In this document: one piece after another, positions 55,169 to 63,859 of the stretch
Position numbering within the stretch: position 1 is the stretch's first letter
Layout: each line of letters begins with the position of its first letter
Assembly (NCBI RefSeq): GCF_030512175.1
Contig: NZ_JAULBL010000002.1
Location: 432,149 to 496,148, forward strand
Direction of reading: 5' to 3'
Source: Paeniglutamicibacter sulfureus
Lineage (GTDB): Bacteria > Actinomycetota > Actinomycetes > Actinomycetales > Micrococcaceae
DNA: 64,000 nucleotides
Program-made: the position numbers and the translations under genes
Notes under the pieces: generated by a model
The model's database searches: none
What the model saw: the letters and a program-made list of their open reading frames with translations, nothing else
Told to the model about the DNA's origin: nothing

Positions 55169-56476
55169 ATGAACCGCAGTCAGAACCCGATCGCCGCAAC
55201 CCCGCAAGCACCGGGCGCTCCGGCGCCCCGCAAGCAATCCATGGCCCGCGGCATCGCCGCCGCCACGATCGGCAATGCCCTCGAGTGGTACGACATGTCG
55301 ATCTATGCCCTGCTGGCGATCTACATCGGCCACAACTTCTTCCCCTCGGACAACCCCGCCGTCGAGGTGATCCAGGCCTTCGCGGTCTTCGGGGTCTCCT
55401 ACCTGATTCGCCCTCTGGGTGGATTGATTCTCGGCTCGTACGCGGATCGCAACGGCATGAAAAAGGGCCTGATGCTCACCATCCGGTTGATGGTGCTGGG
55501 AACGGCGGTGATCGCCTTCATGCCCGGCTATGACGCCATCGGCATCCTGGCCCCGATCGGCCTCATCCTGGGCCGTCTCATCCAGGGCTTCTCGGCCGGC
55601 GGCGAGTTCGGGGCAGCCACCTCGTACCTCATTGCGCAAGGCGAGGGTCGGCGCGGGTTCCTGGGCAGCTTCCAATTCGCCAGCCAGGGCTTGGGCGCCC
55701 TCATGGCCGCCATCACCGTGGTCATCCTGACGTCGATGTTCAGCGAGGCCGAGATGAACGCCTGGGCCTGGCGGATCCCCTTCGTCATCGGGCTGCTGGT
55801 GGGCCCGGCCGGCTGGATGATCCGCCGCTACGTGGACGAGGCCCCGCTGGCCGAGGTGGCGCCGGAGGAAAAGCACGCACCGGTGCGCGATGTCTTCGTC
55901 TCGCAGAAGGCAGGCGTCCTGATGGCCGGCGGCGCCCTGGCGATCTCCACCGCGCTGAACTTCGTCATCCAGTACATGCCGACCTTCGGCATCAAGCAAT
56001 TGGGGATCAGCCCGTCGATTTCCTTCACCTCGCTGATCCTGACCGGTGTCATCCTAACCTTCCTCACCCCGCTGGTCGGTCACCTTTCCGACAGGTTCGG
56101 ACGCATCCGGATCATGGTCCCGGCCGCCATCGCGATCGCGGTACTGACCATCCCGCTGTTCATGTGGCTCATTGCCGGCCGGACCTTCCTGGTGCTGGCG
56201 CTGGTCATGATCGTCCTGGGCCTGCTGAAGTCCGTCTACTTCGGCGCCCTGCCCTCGGTCATGGCGGATGTTTTCCCGGCCAAGACCCGCGCGACCGGCC
56301 TGTCGTTCAGCTACAACACTGCTGTGGCGGTGTTCGGTGGATTCACGCCGATGATCTGCGCCTACCTGATCGAGGTCACGGGACAGGCGATGGCACCGAG
56401 CTATTACCTGGCGGTGCTTGCGGGCGTCAGCATCGTTGCCCTTGCTTCCGCAGTGAAGTTCCGCGGGGTTCGCTAA
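55169..56476 (+). CDS. MFS transporter of the MHS (metabolite:H+ symporter) type
   Basis: A 435-residue major-facilitator protein with 12 helices and the MHS signature: ATIGNALEWYDMSIYALLAI at the start, FGVSYLIRPLGGLILGSYAD, the GRLIQGFSAGGEFGAATSYL motif of helix five, and GHLSDRFGRIRIM between the halves. Substrates of the family are small organic acids and betaines. It follows the M20 peptidase by 24 bp and is presumably co-transcribed. Confidence 0.9.
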   Translation: MNRSQNPIAATPQAPGAPAPRKQSMARGIAAATIGNALEWYDMSIYALLAIYIGHNFFPSDNPAVEVIQAFAVFGVSYLIRPLGGLILGSYADRNGMKKGLMLTIRLMVLGTAVIAFMPGYDAIGILAPIGLILGRLIQGFSAGGEFGAATSYLIAQGEGRRGFLGSFQFASQGLGALMAAITVVILTSMFSEAEMNAWAWRIPFVIGLLVGPAGWMIRRYVDEAPLAEVAPEEKHAPVRDVFVSQKAGVLMAGGALAISTALNFVIQYMPTFGIKQLGISPSISFTSLILTGVILTFLTPLVGHLSDRFGRIRIMVPAAIAIAVLTIPLFMWLIAGRTFLVLALVMIVLGLLKSVYFGALPSVMADVFPAKTRATGLSFSYNTAVAVFGGFTPMICAYLIEVTGQAMAPSYYLAVLAGVSIVALASAVKFRGVR

Positions 56477-56488
56477 CTGGTTGCTGGG

Positions 56489-56534
56489 GACGACCGGGGC
56501 AGGGCCCGCCTTGCGGAACCTTGCCCCGGTCGTC
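56489..56534. terminator. Bidirectional hairpin terminator
   Basis: GACGACCGGGGCA and TGCCCCGGTCGTC pair perfectly over a 20-base loop between the convergent MHS transporter and LysR genes, followed by TGTTAT. Confidence 0.7.
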
Positions 56535-56550
56535 TGTTATCTGGCGCCGC

Positions 56551-57450
56551 TCAGCCGTTGCGGAGCCGCTCGAGCACCAGGGCCAGTGCAGGCCAGGCGC
56601 TGCGTCCCCGCCGCGTCCGGGCGAAGGCGCGCAGCTGCAGGTCCGGGTGGTGCAGCGGCAGGATGGCGATGCCTTCGCGTTGCGGCCGGTCGGCCGGAAG
56701 CAGCCCCACGCCCAGGCCGGCGAGGATCAGGTCCTCAACCAAGTCCAGGCTGTCGGATTGGTGGCGCAAGGCCGGCTCGAAACCCGCCATCGAGGAGATG
56801 AGCCGGAGCACGGTTTCGTCGGCAATGTTGCGGGAGTTTCCGATCCAGTCGCGGTCCCGGAAGGCGGAGAGGACCGCCGCGGCGTCAGGCATCTTTGCGG
56901 CCGCCGCGAAACGTTGTGCCTCGGCGGTCGGCACGCCCAGCCCCCACGCGGTGCTCCACAGCGGCAGGGTTTCGATGTCCGCACCCACCTCGTCCGGGGC
57001 AAGGTTGTAGTCGTAGGTCAGGGCCAGATCGAGGTCGTCGGCGGCCAGCAGCTTCAGCGCCTCCGCCGGCTCGTGCTCGAGCACCACGATCCGCACCCGG
57101 GGGTGGTGCTCGGCCAGTTCCTCGATGACCGGCATCAGCGTCCTGCGGATCGCGGTGGCGAATCCGGCCACGCGCAGCGTTCCGGAGGGTTCGGCCCCGG
57201 AATCCAGGTCGAGCCGGGCGGCGTCGACGGCAGCGAGGATGGTTTGCGCGTGCTCGGCCAGTCGGCGTCCGGCCGGGGTGAGGCGCACCCCGCGTCCGTC
57301 GGGCTCCAGCAGCCGGGCCCCGGTCTCCCGCGACAGCTGCGCGATCTGCTGGGAAACGGTCGAGGTCGTGGTGCCCAGGATGTCCGCCACCCCGCGCATC
57401 GATCCCATGCGGGAGAGCTCGTACAGGTATTGCAGGCGCCGGGTTTCCAT
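56551..57450 (-). CDS. LysR family transcriptional regulator
   Basis: A 299-residue LysR regulator: METRRLQYLYELSRMGSMRG, ILGTTTSTVSQQIAQLSRE, then the effector domain with LRVAGFATAIRRTLMPVIEE and LVEDLILAGLGVGLLPADRP. The inner ATG at 57450 fits the family start; the upstream extension to 57537 would overlap the divergent EamA gene. It shares an 85-bp promoter gap with the EamA transporter and probably controls it. Confidence 0.88.
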   Translation of the reverse strand: METRRLQYLYELSRMGSMRGVADILGTTTSTVSQQIAQLSRETGARLLEPDGRGVRLTPAGRRLAEHAQTILAAVDAARLDLDSGAEPSGTLRVAGFATAIRRTLMPVIEELAEHHPRVRIVVLEHEPAEALKLLAADDLDLALTYDYNLAPDEVGADIETLPLWSTAWGLGVPTAEAQRFAAAAKMPDAAAVLSAFRDRDWIGNSRNIADETVLRLISSMAGFEPALRHQSDSLDLVEDLILAGLGVGLLPADRPQREGIAILPLHHPDLQLRAFARTRRGRSAWPALALVLERLRNG

Positions 57451-57535
57451 ATGAACTATTGTGCAGGATTGGCGAACGATATGTTGATGATTCTCGCGTG
57501 GACATGGACGGCGCATCTCCGGTCTACTGGGAACC

Positions 57536-58462
57536 ATGAGTCACGCACCAGCCTCCGCCACACGTTCCGCCTCCGTCGGATCGATGATGGCGTTTGCCGC
57601 GATGGGCTGCGTCCAGCTGGGCCTGGCCGCATCGATCGGGCTGGCCGGCTCCCTGGGATCCGAGGGCGTCGCCTGGCTGCGCCTGGCCTGGGCGGCCGTC
57701 ATCCTGGTGGCCATCGCCCGTCCCTGGCGCCTGACGTTCAGCCGAGCCACTCTGGGGATCTGCGGATTGCTGGGCTTGGCCACCGCGGGCATGACGCTGG
57801 CGTTCATGAAGGCGGTGGAAACGATCCCGCTGGGCACCGCGAGCGCGCTGGAATTCATGGGCCCGCTGGGAGTTGCCATCATCCAGGGCCGGGGCGCCGG
57901 GCGATGGTGGGCGTTGGTTGCCGCGGCCGGGGTGCTAGGACTGACCGAACCCTGGCACGGTGCCGCGGACCTCACCGGCGTCCTCTTCGCCCTGGCGGGC
58001 GCCGGGTGCTGGGCCGTCTACGTCCTGCTCACCCAGCGCGCCGGGGACGCGGTCGACGGGATCGGCGCCCTGGCCATCTCGATGCCCGTCGCGGCGCTTG
58101 CCGCGACGCTCGTGGTCGGACCGGGCGTGATCGGGCGCATGGATCCGCAGGTGCTGGCGATCGGCTTCGCCCTGGCGCTGCTGCTGCCGGTGATCCCGTT
58201 CAGCCTCGAACTGCTGGCGCTGCGCCGGCTGACCACCGCGGCGTTCGGAACGCTGATGTGCCTGGAGCCGGCCATTGCCATGGCCGTCGGGCTTATCTTC
58301 CTGCACCAGGTCCCGCGCCCGGCGGCGATCTTGGGCATCGTGCTGGTCATCGTTGCCGGCATCGGGGCCACGCGCACCGGCCGGCGCGACCCCGCGAAGC
58401 TCTCCCCGACCGCGCAGGATCCGGCCGCTACCGCGGTTGCCGCTGCGCAGTCCATCCGGTAG
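57536..58462 (+). CDS. EamA family transporter (RhtA-like)
   Basis: A 308-residue drug/metabolite transporter with ten helices and two EamA repeats. Notable are AFMKAVETIPLGTASALEFM and GPLGVAIIQGRG in the first repeat, and RRLTTAAFGTLMCLEPAIAM in the second. RhtA-type members export threonine or homoserine. The C-terminal 25 residues are a polar Ala-rich tail. Divergent from a LysR regulator, a common pairing for amino-acid exporters. Confidence 0.87.
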   Translation: MSHAPASATRSASVGSMMAFAAMGCVQLGLAASIGLAGSLGSEGVAWLRLAWAAVILVAIARPWRLTFSRATLGICGLLGLATAGMTLAFMKAVETIPLGTASALEFMGPLGVAIIQGRGAGRWWALVAAAGVLGLTEPWHGAADLTGVLFALAGAGCWAVYVLLTQRAGDAVDGIGALAISMPVAALAATLVVGPGVIGRMDPQVLAIGFALALLLPVIPFSLELLALRRLTTAAFGTLMCLEPAIAMAVGLIFLHQVPRPAAILGIVLVIVAGIGATRTGRRDPAKLSPTAQDPAATAVAAAQSIR

Positions 58463-58537
58463 CCGGCGGCCGGCCGGCAAAAGACCGCATAGCGCAGCGC
58501 GGCATCCGGCAAGCGCAACGACAACTGCCCTGAGGCC

Positions 58538-58567
58538 CCCGGCGGGATCGTAAGCGGCCCCGCCGGG
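58538..58567. terminator. Short hairpin between convergent genes
   Basis: CCCGGCGGG and CCCGCCGGG pair around a 12-base loop, between the EamA gene and the convergent aldo/keto reductase. Possible shared terminator. Confidence 0.45.
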
Positions 58568-58570
58568 CAT

Positions 58571-59548
58571 TCACCAGCGGGGGTGGACCGCCTCGCGGAA
58601 GTAGCGGTCATAGATGGAGCGGACGCTTTCGTCGAACTCCGGGGTGATTGCGGCCCCGACGGCGGCATTGGCCCGGGCCTGCTCCACGGTGCGGGCACCG
58701 GGAATGACCGCGGTGACGCCGTCCTGGGCACTCACCCACGCGATGGCCGCCTGTGCTGTGCCTACGCCCTGCGGCACCAGCTGCTGGAACTCGGCCACGG
58801 CCTGGAGACCCAGCTCGAAATCCACGCCGGAGAAGGTTTCCCCGACGTCGAAGGCGGCGCCGGTGCGGTTGTAGTTGCGGTGGTCGTCTTCGGCGAACCT
58901 GGTTTCGCTGGTGTACTTCCCCGAGAGCAGGCCGGAAGCGAGGGGAACCCGGGCGATGATGCCCACTCCCGCGGCCTTCGCGGCGGGGAGCACCTCGTCC
59001 AGCGGCTTGAGCCGGAAGGCGTTCAGGATGATCTGGACGGATGCGGTGCCGTCGTGGCGCAGGGCCTCGAGGGCTTCATCGGTCCGTTCGACGCTGACGC
59101 CGTAGTTCTTGATGGCGCCCTCGGAGACGAGGGTGTCCAACGCGTCATACACCTCTGCGCGGCTGTAGACGGCGGTGGGCGGGCAATGCAGTTGGACCAG
59201 GTCCAGGGCTTCGGTCCGCAGGTTGCGGCGGGATCGGTCCACCCATTGGCGGAAGTTGGCCAGGTTGTAGTTCTCCGGCCGTTGTTCCAGCCGGCGGCCC
59301 ATTTTCGTGGCCACCGTGATGCCGGTGCCGGGGTTCTCCGCGAGGAACGCCCCGATGGCCTGCTCGCTGCGGCCGTCCCCGTAGACGTCGGCCGTGTCGA
59401 AGAAGGTGACGCCGGCCTCGGCGGAAGCCGCGAGGATGGTCCGCGCCTGCCCCGGGTCGACGTTGCCCCAGTCGGCCCCGAGCTGCCAGGTGCCCAGTCC
59501 GATGACTGAAACGTTCCGTCCGGTCTTGCCCAATACGCGCTGTTCCAT
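58571..59548 (-). CDS. Aldo/keto reductase
   Basis: A 325-residue NADPH-dependent TIM-barrel reductase. The catalytic tetrad is visible: Asp and Tyr in FFDTADVYGDGRSEQ, Lys in ITVATKMG, His in LVQLHCPPT. The cofactor region is ARVPLASGLLSGKY and AVIPGARTVEQARANAAV. It resembles the general-stress/YhdN group. Substrate unknown; single gene. Confidence 0.9.
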   Translation of the reverse strand: MEQRVLGKTGRNVSVIGLGTWQLGADWGNVDPGQARTILAASAEAGVTFFDTADVYGDGRSEQAIGAFLAENPGTGITVATKMGRRLEQRPENYNLANFRQWVDRSRRNLRTEALDLVQLHCPPTAVYSRAEVYDALDTLVSEGAIKNYGVSVERTDEALEALRHDGTASVQIILNAFRLKPLDEVLPAAKAAGVGIIARVPLASGLLSGKYTSETRFAEDDHRNYNRTGAAFDVGETFSGVDFELGLQAVAEFQQLVPQGVGTAQAAIAWVSAQDGVTAVIPGARTVEQARANAAVGAAITPEFDESVRSIYDRYFREAVHPRW

Positions 59549-59728
59549 ACCCCGACTATAAATTGCGAGGCCGACGCGGGGTCAATTCCGGTTCATGCGA
59601 GGTAAGGAAGTAAGGGAACGCCATGCCGCCCGGCAACCTGCCCGACGGCCAGCCGGATGCCGGTGGCGTGCCGACAGGCCGCAACATCGCCGCGGCCAAG
59701 GTTCGAGCCGCCGGTGGCTTGGCTGCGT

Positions 59729-60811
59729 TCAGGCTTTGACCGGTGAGAGGCCGGCCGCGTCGGTGCCGTGGAGCGCAGCGGTGAGCAGCTCCGTCAGGTT
59801 TTCCCCGGTGACGGTCCTCGGGTTGATGGCAGGAACCTGCGGCAGGATGAGTGACACCGCCTCCGGGATGTCCGCCGCGTCGAATCCGTAGTTCTTCAGC
59901 GCCCGCGGTGCGTCCAGCCGCTTCCGCAGCGCGTTGAGCCCCTCAAGTGCCGTGGGGCTGCCAAAGGCCGCGGCAATGCGGGACTCGGCTTCGGGCGCGT
60001 GCGGCGCATTGAACGCCAACACGTAGGGCAGCACCGTGGCGTGGGTCTGGGCATGTGGCATGTTCCAGGTGCCTCCCAGCACGTGGCAGATCTTGTGGTG
60101 CAGGCCCGAACCCGCCGAGGCGAAGGCCACCGCCGACAGGTAGGCGCCATAGAGCGCCTGCTCACGGCCCTCGATTCCCGCCGGGTCGTCGGTGATGGCC
60201 GGCAGGCCGGTGGCCAGGGCGCGGATTCCCTCGGCGGCGAGTGCCGCATTGATCGGGTCGGCACGCGGCCCCCACAGCGAATCGATGCAGTGCGCCATGG
60301 CGTTCAGCCCCGAGGCGACCGAGAGCCCCGAGGGCAGCGAGAGACTGAGCTGCGCATCGTAGATGACGGTGGCAGGGAGCACCCGCGCGTCGACACCGGT
60401 CTTTTTGCGGCCGTCCTCGGTCAGGCCCCAGACGTTGGTTGCCTCGGAGCCCGCATAGGTGGTGGGGATGGCGATGACGGGCAATCCGGTGTCCAGGGCG
60501 ACGGCCTTGGCCAGTCCCACGGCCGACCCGCCGCCGAGGCACACGAGCAGGTCGACGCGGTGCTCCCGGGCGGCGGCGCGGGCACGTGCCGCGCTTTCGA
60601 TCGGCACGTGCTGGACGATGTCGGAATAGTGCAGGGCGACCGGGAGCCGGGCGGAAAGGCCGGCGGCCGTGTTGGCGTCGCGCCGCCCGGCGATCATCAT
60701 GACCCGCGAGGCGCCAAATGCAGCCACCTCCGCGGCCAGGTGTTCGGCGGCCTTGCCGGTGCCGAAGAGCACGCGCTGGGGCAGGGTGTCGTGGCTGAAG
60801 AGCAATCCCAT
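59729..60811 (-). CDS. Iron-containing alcohol dehydrogenase, maleylacetate reductase-like
   Basis: A 360-residue group III dehydrogenase of the maleylacetate reductase type, reducing maleylacetate to 3-oxoadipate in hydroxyquinol/chloroaromatic pathways. GGGSAVGLAKAVALDTGLPV binds NAD(P). IPTTYAGSEATNVWGLTEDG, SGLNAMAHCIDSLWGPRADP and GLHHKICHVLGGTWNMPHAQ hold the conserved histidines. No ring-cleavage dioxygenase is adjacent, so the pathway link is uncertain. The frame covers the family's usual length, with no shift or truncation. Confidence 0.87.
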   Translation of the reverse strand: MGLLFSHDTLPQRVLFGTGKAAEHLAAEVAAFGASRVMMIAGRRDANTAAGLSARLPVALHYSDIVQHVPIESAARARAAAREHRVDLLVCLGGGSAVGLAKAVALDTGLPVIAIPTTYAGSEATNVWGLTEDGRKKTGVDARVLPATVIYDAQLSLSLPSGLSVASGLNAMAHCIDSLWGPRADPINAALAAEGIRALATGLPAITDDPAGIEGREQALYGAYLSAVAFASAGSGLHHKICHVLGGTWNMPHAQTHATVLPYVLAFNAPHAPEAESRIAAAFGSPTALEGLNALRKRLDAPRALKNYGFDAADIPEAVSLILPQVPAINPRTVTGENLTELLTAALHGTDAAGLSPVKA

Positions 60812-60880
60812 GGGGGCATTCCTTGGTTCGGGATCCCGTGCGGGGGACCGGTGGCGCTGACTGAAACGCTACCCGATACG

Positions 60881-60931
60881 CACGTGGTCCCTGGCCCCGA
60901 AGATCTTCATTCCGGGACCAGGGACCACGTG
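60881..60931 (-). terminator. 19-bp hairpin terminator after the MarR gene
   Basis: Arms at 60881-60899 and 60913-60931 pair over 19 positions with one mismatch and a 13-base loop, 14 bp beyond the MarR stop. Confidence 0.7.
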
Positions 60932-60945
60932 GCTGGGGGATGGGG

Positions 60946-61434
60946 CTAGATGCCCGAGTCGTTCAGCTTGGCCAGCAGGTCGGTGAAGCGGCGGACCTCG
61001 CCGGGCTCCCATTCGGCGAGCCGGTCGTGGAGCACGCGGCGGGCATTGGCCAGCGTCGCGTCGAAGCGCGCCCGGGCCAGATCCGTCATGGCGACCAGCA
61101 GGGCGCGGCCGTCGTTCGGGTCAATGCTCCGCTCCACCAGGCCCAGGGCCTCGAGCTGCTTGATGGTCCGGCTCATCATCGCCTTGTCCACCTCCGTCTC
61201 CTCGGCCAAGGCCCCCTGCTGACGGGCTCCCGAGCGGGAGAGGATCGTGAGCACCCTGAACCCCAGCGGGTGCAGTTCGGGATGAATGGCCGCGGCCCTG
61301 GAGCGGATGCTGTTGCGGGCGTTGACGAACATCGTCGCGAATTGGTGCTCGACCTCGTCGATCAGGGACGACATCACGGCGTCATCTGTGCCCGCGCGTT
61401 CCGTGACGGCGAGGGGATCGGCCAGAGCGTCCAT
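60946..61434 (-). CDS. MarR family transcriptional regulator
   Basis: A 162-residue MarR regulator: HPLGFRVLTILSRSGARQQG, LAEETEVDKAMMSRTIKQLE, and the wing LVERSIDPNDGRALLVAMT. It follows the MDR efflux gene by one base in the same orientation, so the two are one transcript. Palindromes before the efflux gene are its probable binding sites, making this a self-regulated efflux unit. Confidence 0.9.
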   Translation of the reverse strand: MDALADPLAVTERAGTDDAVMSSLIDEVEHQFATMFVNARNSIRSRAAAIHPELHPLGFRVLTILSRSGARQQGALAEETEVDKAMMSRTIKQLEALGLVERSIDPNDGRALLVAMTDLARARFDATLANARRVLHDRLAEWEPGEVRRFTDLLAKLNDSGI

Positions 61435-61435
61435 G

Positions 61436-63118
61436 TCAGTGGCGGGCCGAGGTGTCTTCGTCCGCGAGTCGCGGGGTCGCCGCGATGGCGGCCTCGCTGA
61501 CCTCGGCCAGGTTCCGCTCCGCGGCCTCGGCTTCCTCGCGCTGGTGCCGGGTCTGGCTGCCCAGCTCCAGGTTGGGCATGAAGGCCACCGCGAGGATGGT
61601 CAGGATGCTCAACGGGGCCGCCACCATGAAGACGTGGGCCACGGCGTCGCCGTAGGAGGACTCGATGATGGTGCGGACCGATTCGGGCAGGGAGTGGACG
61701 GCGGGGATGTTCCCGGAGGCCAGCGATTCTGCCAGGTCCTTGCCCTTCTCACCCAGGGCAGCGATCGCGGCGCCCAGTTCGGCGCTTTTGGAACCCATCA
61801 GGTCCGCGACCTTGGTGGCCATCAGGGCCCCGAGGACCGAGACGCCGATGGTGCCGCCCAGAGAGCGGAAGAAGGCGATGCCGGAGGAGGCCACGCCGAT
61901 CTCGGCGGGGGTGACGGCGTTCTGCACGATCAGCACCAGGTTCTGCATGACCATGCCCAGGCCCGCGCCGAGGAGGAACATGTAGGCGGAAACCAGCACG
62001 AAGTTGGTGTCGTAGTGGATGGTGCCCAGCAGGTAGAGGCCCGCCAGCTGCAGCACCGAGCCGACGACCATGATGGCCTTCCACTTGCCGTGCTTGGAGA
62101 TCATCGCGCCGGCGATCGTGGAGATGATGAGCAACCCGGCCATCATCGGGATGGTCATCAGCCCGGACTGGGTGGCGTTGGCGCCGCGGGCCAGCTGCAT
62201 GTACTGGGCCAGGAACACCGAGGTGCCGAACATCGACACGCCCACGGAAATTGAGGCGATGACCGAAAGGGTGAAGGTGCGGTTCTTGAACATCGTCAAC
62301 GGGATGATCGGCTCGGAGGCCTTGAACTCGACGATCACGAAGGCGGCCAGGGAGGCAACGGCGCCGCCGACCATCCATGCGGTGGTCGCCGAGGCCCACT
62401 CGAAGTCCTTGCCGGCCAGGGAAACCCAGATCAGCAGCGACGAGACGCCGGCCGAAAGCAGGACGATGCCCGCGTAGTCGATGGAGACCTTGCGCTTGGC
62501 CTGGGCCGGAAGGTGAAGCGTCTTCTGGATCAAGATGATCGCGACTGCAGCGAAGGGCAGGGCGATGAAGAAGTTCCAGCGCCAGTTGATGGCGTCGGTG
62601 ATGAAGCCGCCGATCAGCGGGCCGCCCACGGTGCCCAGCGCCATGACGGCGCCGAAGAGCCCCATGTACTTGCCGCGTTCGCGCGGGGAGATGATGTCGG
62701 CCATGACGATCTGGGTCAGCGCGGTCAGCCCGCCGGCGCCCAGGCCCTGGAACACGCGCATGGTGATGAGCATGTTGGTGTCCTGCGAGAACCCGGCGAT
62801 GGCCGAGGCGATTACGAAGAGGAGCAGGGTAAGCTGCAGCAGCAGCTTGCGGTTGGCCAGGTCGGCCAGCTTGCCCCAGATCGGGGTCGAGATCGTGGTG
62901 GCCAGCAGAGTCGCGGTGACGACCCAGGTGTAGGAGGTCTGGTCGCCGGCCAAGTCCGAAACGATGACAGGAAGGGACGTTGAGACCACGGTTCCGGCGA
63001 GGATCGAGACGAACATGCCCATGAGCAGTCCGGTCAGTGATTGCATGACCTGGCGGTGAGTCATGCCCGATTCGGACTTCTCCGGTTCCGCCTTCGTGGG
63101 GGTGGGTGTCTGGGACAA
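61436..63118 (-). CDS. DHA2 family MFS multidrug efflux transporter
   Basis: A 560-residue drug:H+ antiporter with 14 helices. Family motifs are SYTWVVTATLLATTISTPIW followed by GKLADLANRK, QGLGAGGLTALTQIVMADII, RGKYMGLFGAVMALGTVGGP and SSGIAFFRSLGGTIGVSVLG. A cytoplasmic C-terminal tail of about 40 residues follows. The start is a TTG. I prefer 63118, where GGAG lies six bases upstream, over the TTG at 63130. First gene of the efflux-MarR unit. Confidence 0.88.
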   Translation of the reverse strand: MSQTPTPTKAEPEKSESGMTHRQVMQSLTGLLMGMFVSILAGTVVSTSLPVIVSDLAGDQTSYTWVVTATLLATTISTPIWGKLADLANRKLLLQLTLLLFVIASAIAGFSQDTNMLITMRVFQGLGAGGLTALTQIVMADIISPRERGKYMGLFGAVMALGTVGGPLIGGFITDAINWRWNFFIALPFAAVAIILIQKTLHLPAQAKRKVSIDYAGIVLLSAGVSSLLIWVSLAGKDFEWASATTAWMVGGAVASLAAFVIVEFKASEPIIPLTMFKNRTFTLSVIASISVGVSMFGTSVFLAQYMQLARGANATQSGLMTIPMMAGLLIISTIAGAMISKHGKWKAIMVVGSVLQLAGLYLLGTIHYDTNFVLVSAYMFLLGAGLGMVMQNLVLIVQNAVTPAEIGVASSGIAFFRSLGGTIGVSVLGALMATKVADLMGSKSAELGAAIAALGEKGKDLAESLASGNIPAVHSLPESVRTIIESSYGDAVAHVFMVAAPLSILTILAVAFMPNLELGSQTRHQREEAEAAERNLAEVSEAAIAATPRLADEDTSARH

Positions 63119-63141
63119 AAGGGGCTCCAAAAACAGCAGGA

Positions 63142-63167
63142 ATATGGTTGATTGATATCAACTATAT
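63142..63167. promoter_or_regulatory. Candidate MarR operator A
   Basis: GTTGAT and ATCAAC form perfect arms around TGAT, flanked on both sides by ATAT, 24 bp upstream of the efflux gene start. AT-rich inverted repeats of this kind are typical MarR sites. Confidence 0.55.
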
Positions 63168-63169
63168 GG

Positions 63170-63195
63170 AATTGGTTGCCAAAGTGCAACCAATT
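63170..63195. promoter_or_regulatory. Candidate MarR operator B
   Basis: AATTGGTTGC and GCAACCAATT are perfect 10-base arms around CAAAGT, directly next to operator A. The core GTTG/CAAC is shared by both sites. Confidence 0.55.
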
Positions 63196-63420
63196 TGGCT
63201 GTGATGTGAAGCTCGGCCCGCGGGTCGATGGGACGGTTCAGGTCCACTCGTCAATGGGTGGCATCGAGACCGGACCCGACATGGCACTGCATAGAGGTCG
63301 CCACTCACGTAGGGGTCTGAATGATATTGACGGCCGTGTCGTCCGGCCTTGGCTTGAGGTAAAGGTAACCCCCATGTCACGGTTGCCTTTCAGCCAGTAG
63401 CATGCTGGAAAAGCGATCAC

Positions 63421-63705
63421 ATGGAGGTCCAATTGCCATACCCCAAGAACCACCACAAGATGTTCCTGACGTGTTACACAGACACCTTTAACTATGGGTG
63501 GCACCACGTAGACCTGTTTGTTCACGATGAAAACGATCTTGAAGTGAACTGGGTTCACTGGGGCGTGAGTGCGGATGGCCCCGACGCAGCGGACAAGTCG
63601 CTGGTGACGGTTGAGCCAAAGCTGGAACGGACGGGCGAATGGAAACACGGCGTGAGCGAGGCCGGCCTGGAGTACTGGACCGCCGACGCCGCCTGGGTCG
63701 ACTAG
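63421..63705 (+). CDS. Small hypothetical protein
   Basis: I do not recognise this 94-residue protein. It is rich in Trp, His, Asp and Glu (FNYGWHHVDLFVHDENDLEV, NWVHWGVSADGPD) and has no membrane helix or signal peptide. The start is ATG 63421 without a strong ribosome site. It is divergent from the efflux gene by about 300 bp and is followed by a clear terminator, which supports a real short transcript. Confidence 0.5.
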   Translation: MEVQLPYPKNHHKMFLTCYTDTFNYGWHHVDLFVHDENDLEVNWVHWGVSADGPDAADKSLVTVEPKLERTGEWKHGVSEAGLEYWTADAAWVD

Positions 63706-63750
63706 GATCCGCCCGGAAAGCGCCACCAGCTCAACGGTGCCGTCACCGTC

Positions 63751-63819
63751 CTCGAGCCCCGAGCAACTACCGAAGGAAAGCGACAAGTTCGCTGGCCTTC
63801 GGTTGCGCCGGGGCTCGAG
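63751..63819. terminator. Long bidirectional hairpin terminator
   Basis: CTCGAGCCCCG pairs with CGGGGCTCGAG, and inside it GCAAC..CCGAAGG pairs with CCTTCGG..TTGC, giving a long, slightly bulged stem between the small hypothetical gene and the convergent gene at the right edge. Confidence 0.7.
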
Positions 63820-63859
63820 TGCGTTTCGCAACGACTAACTCCGATGCATGTTTGGGGCC

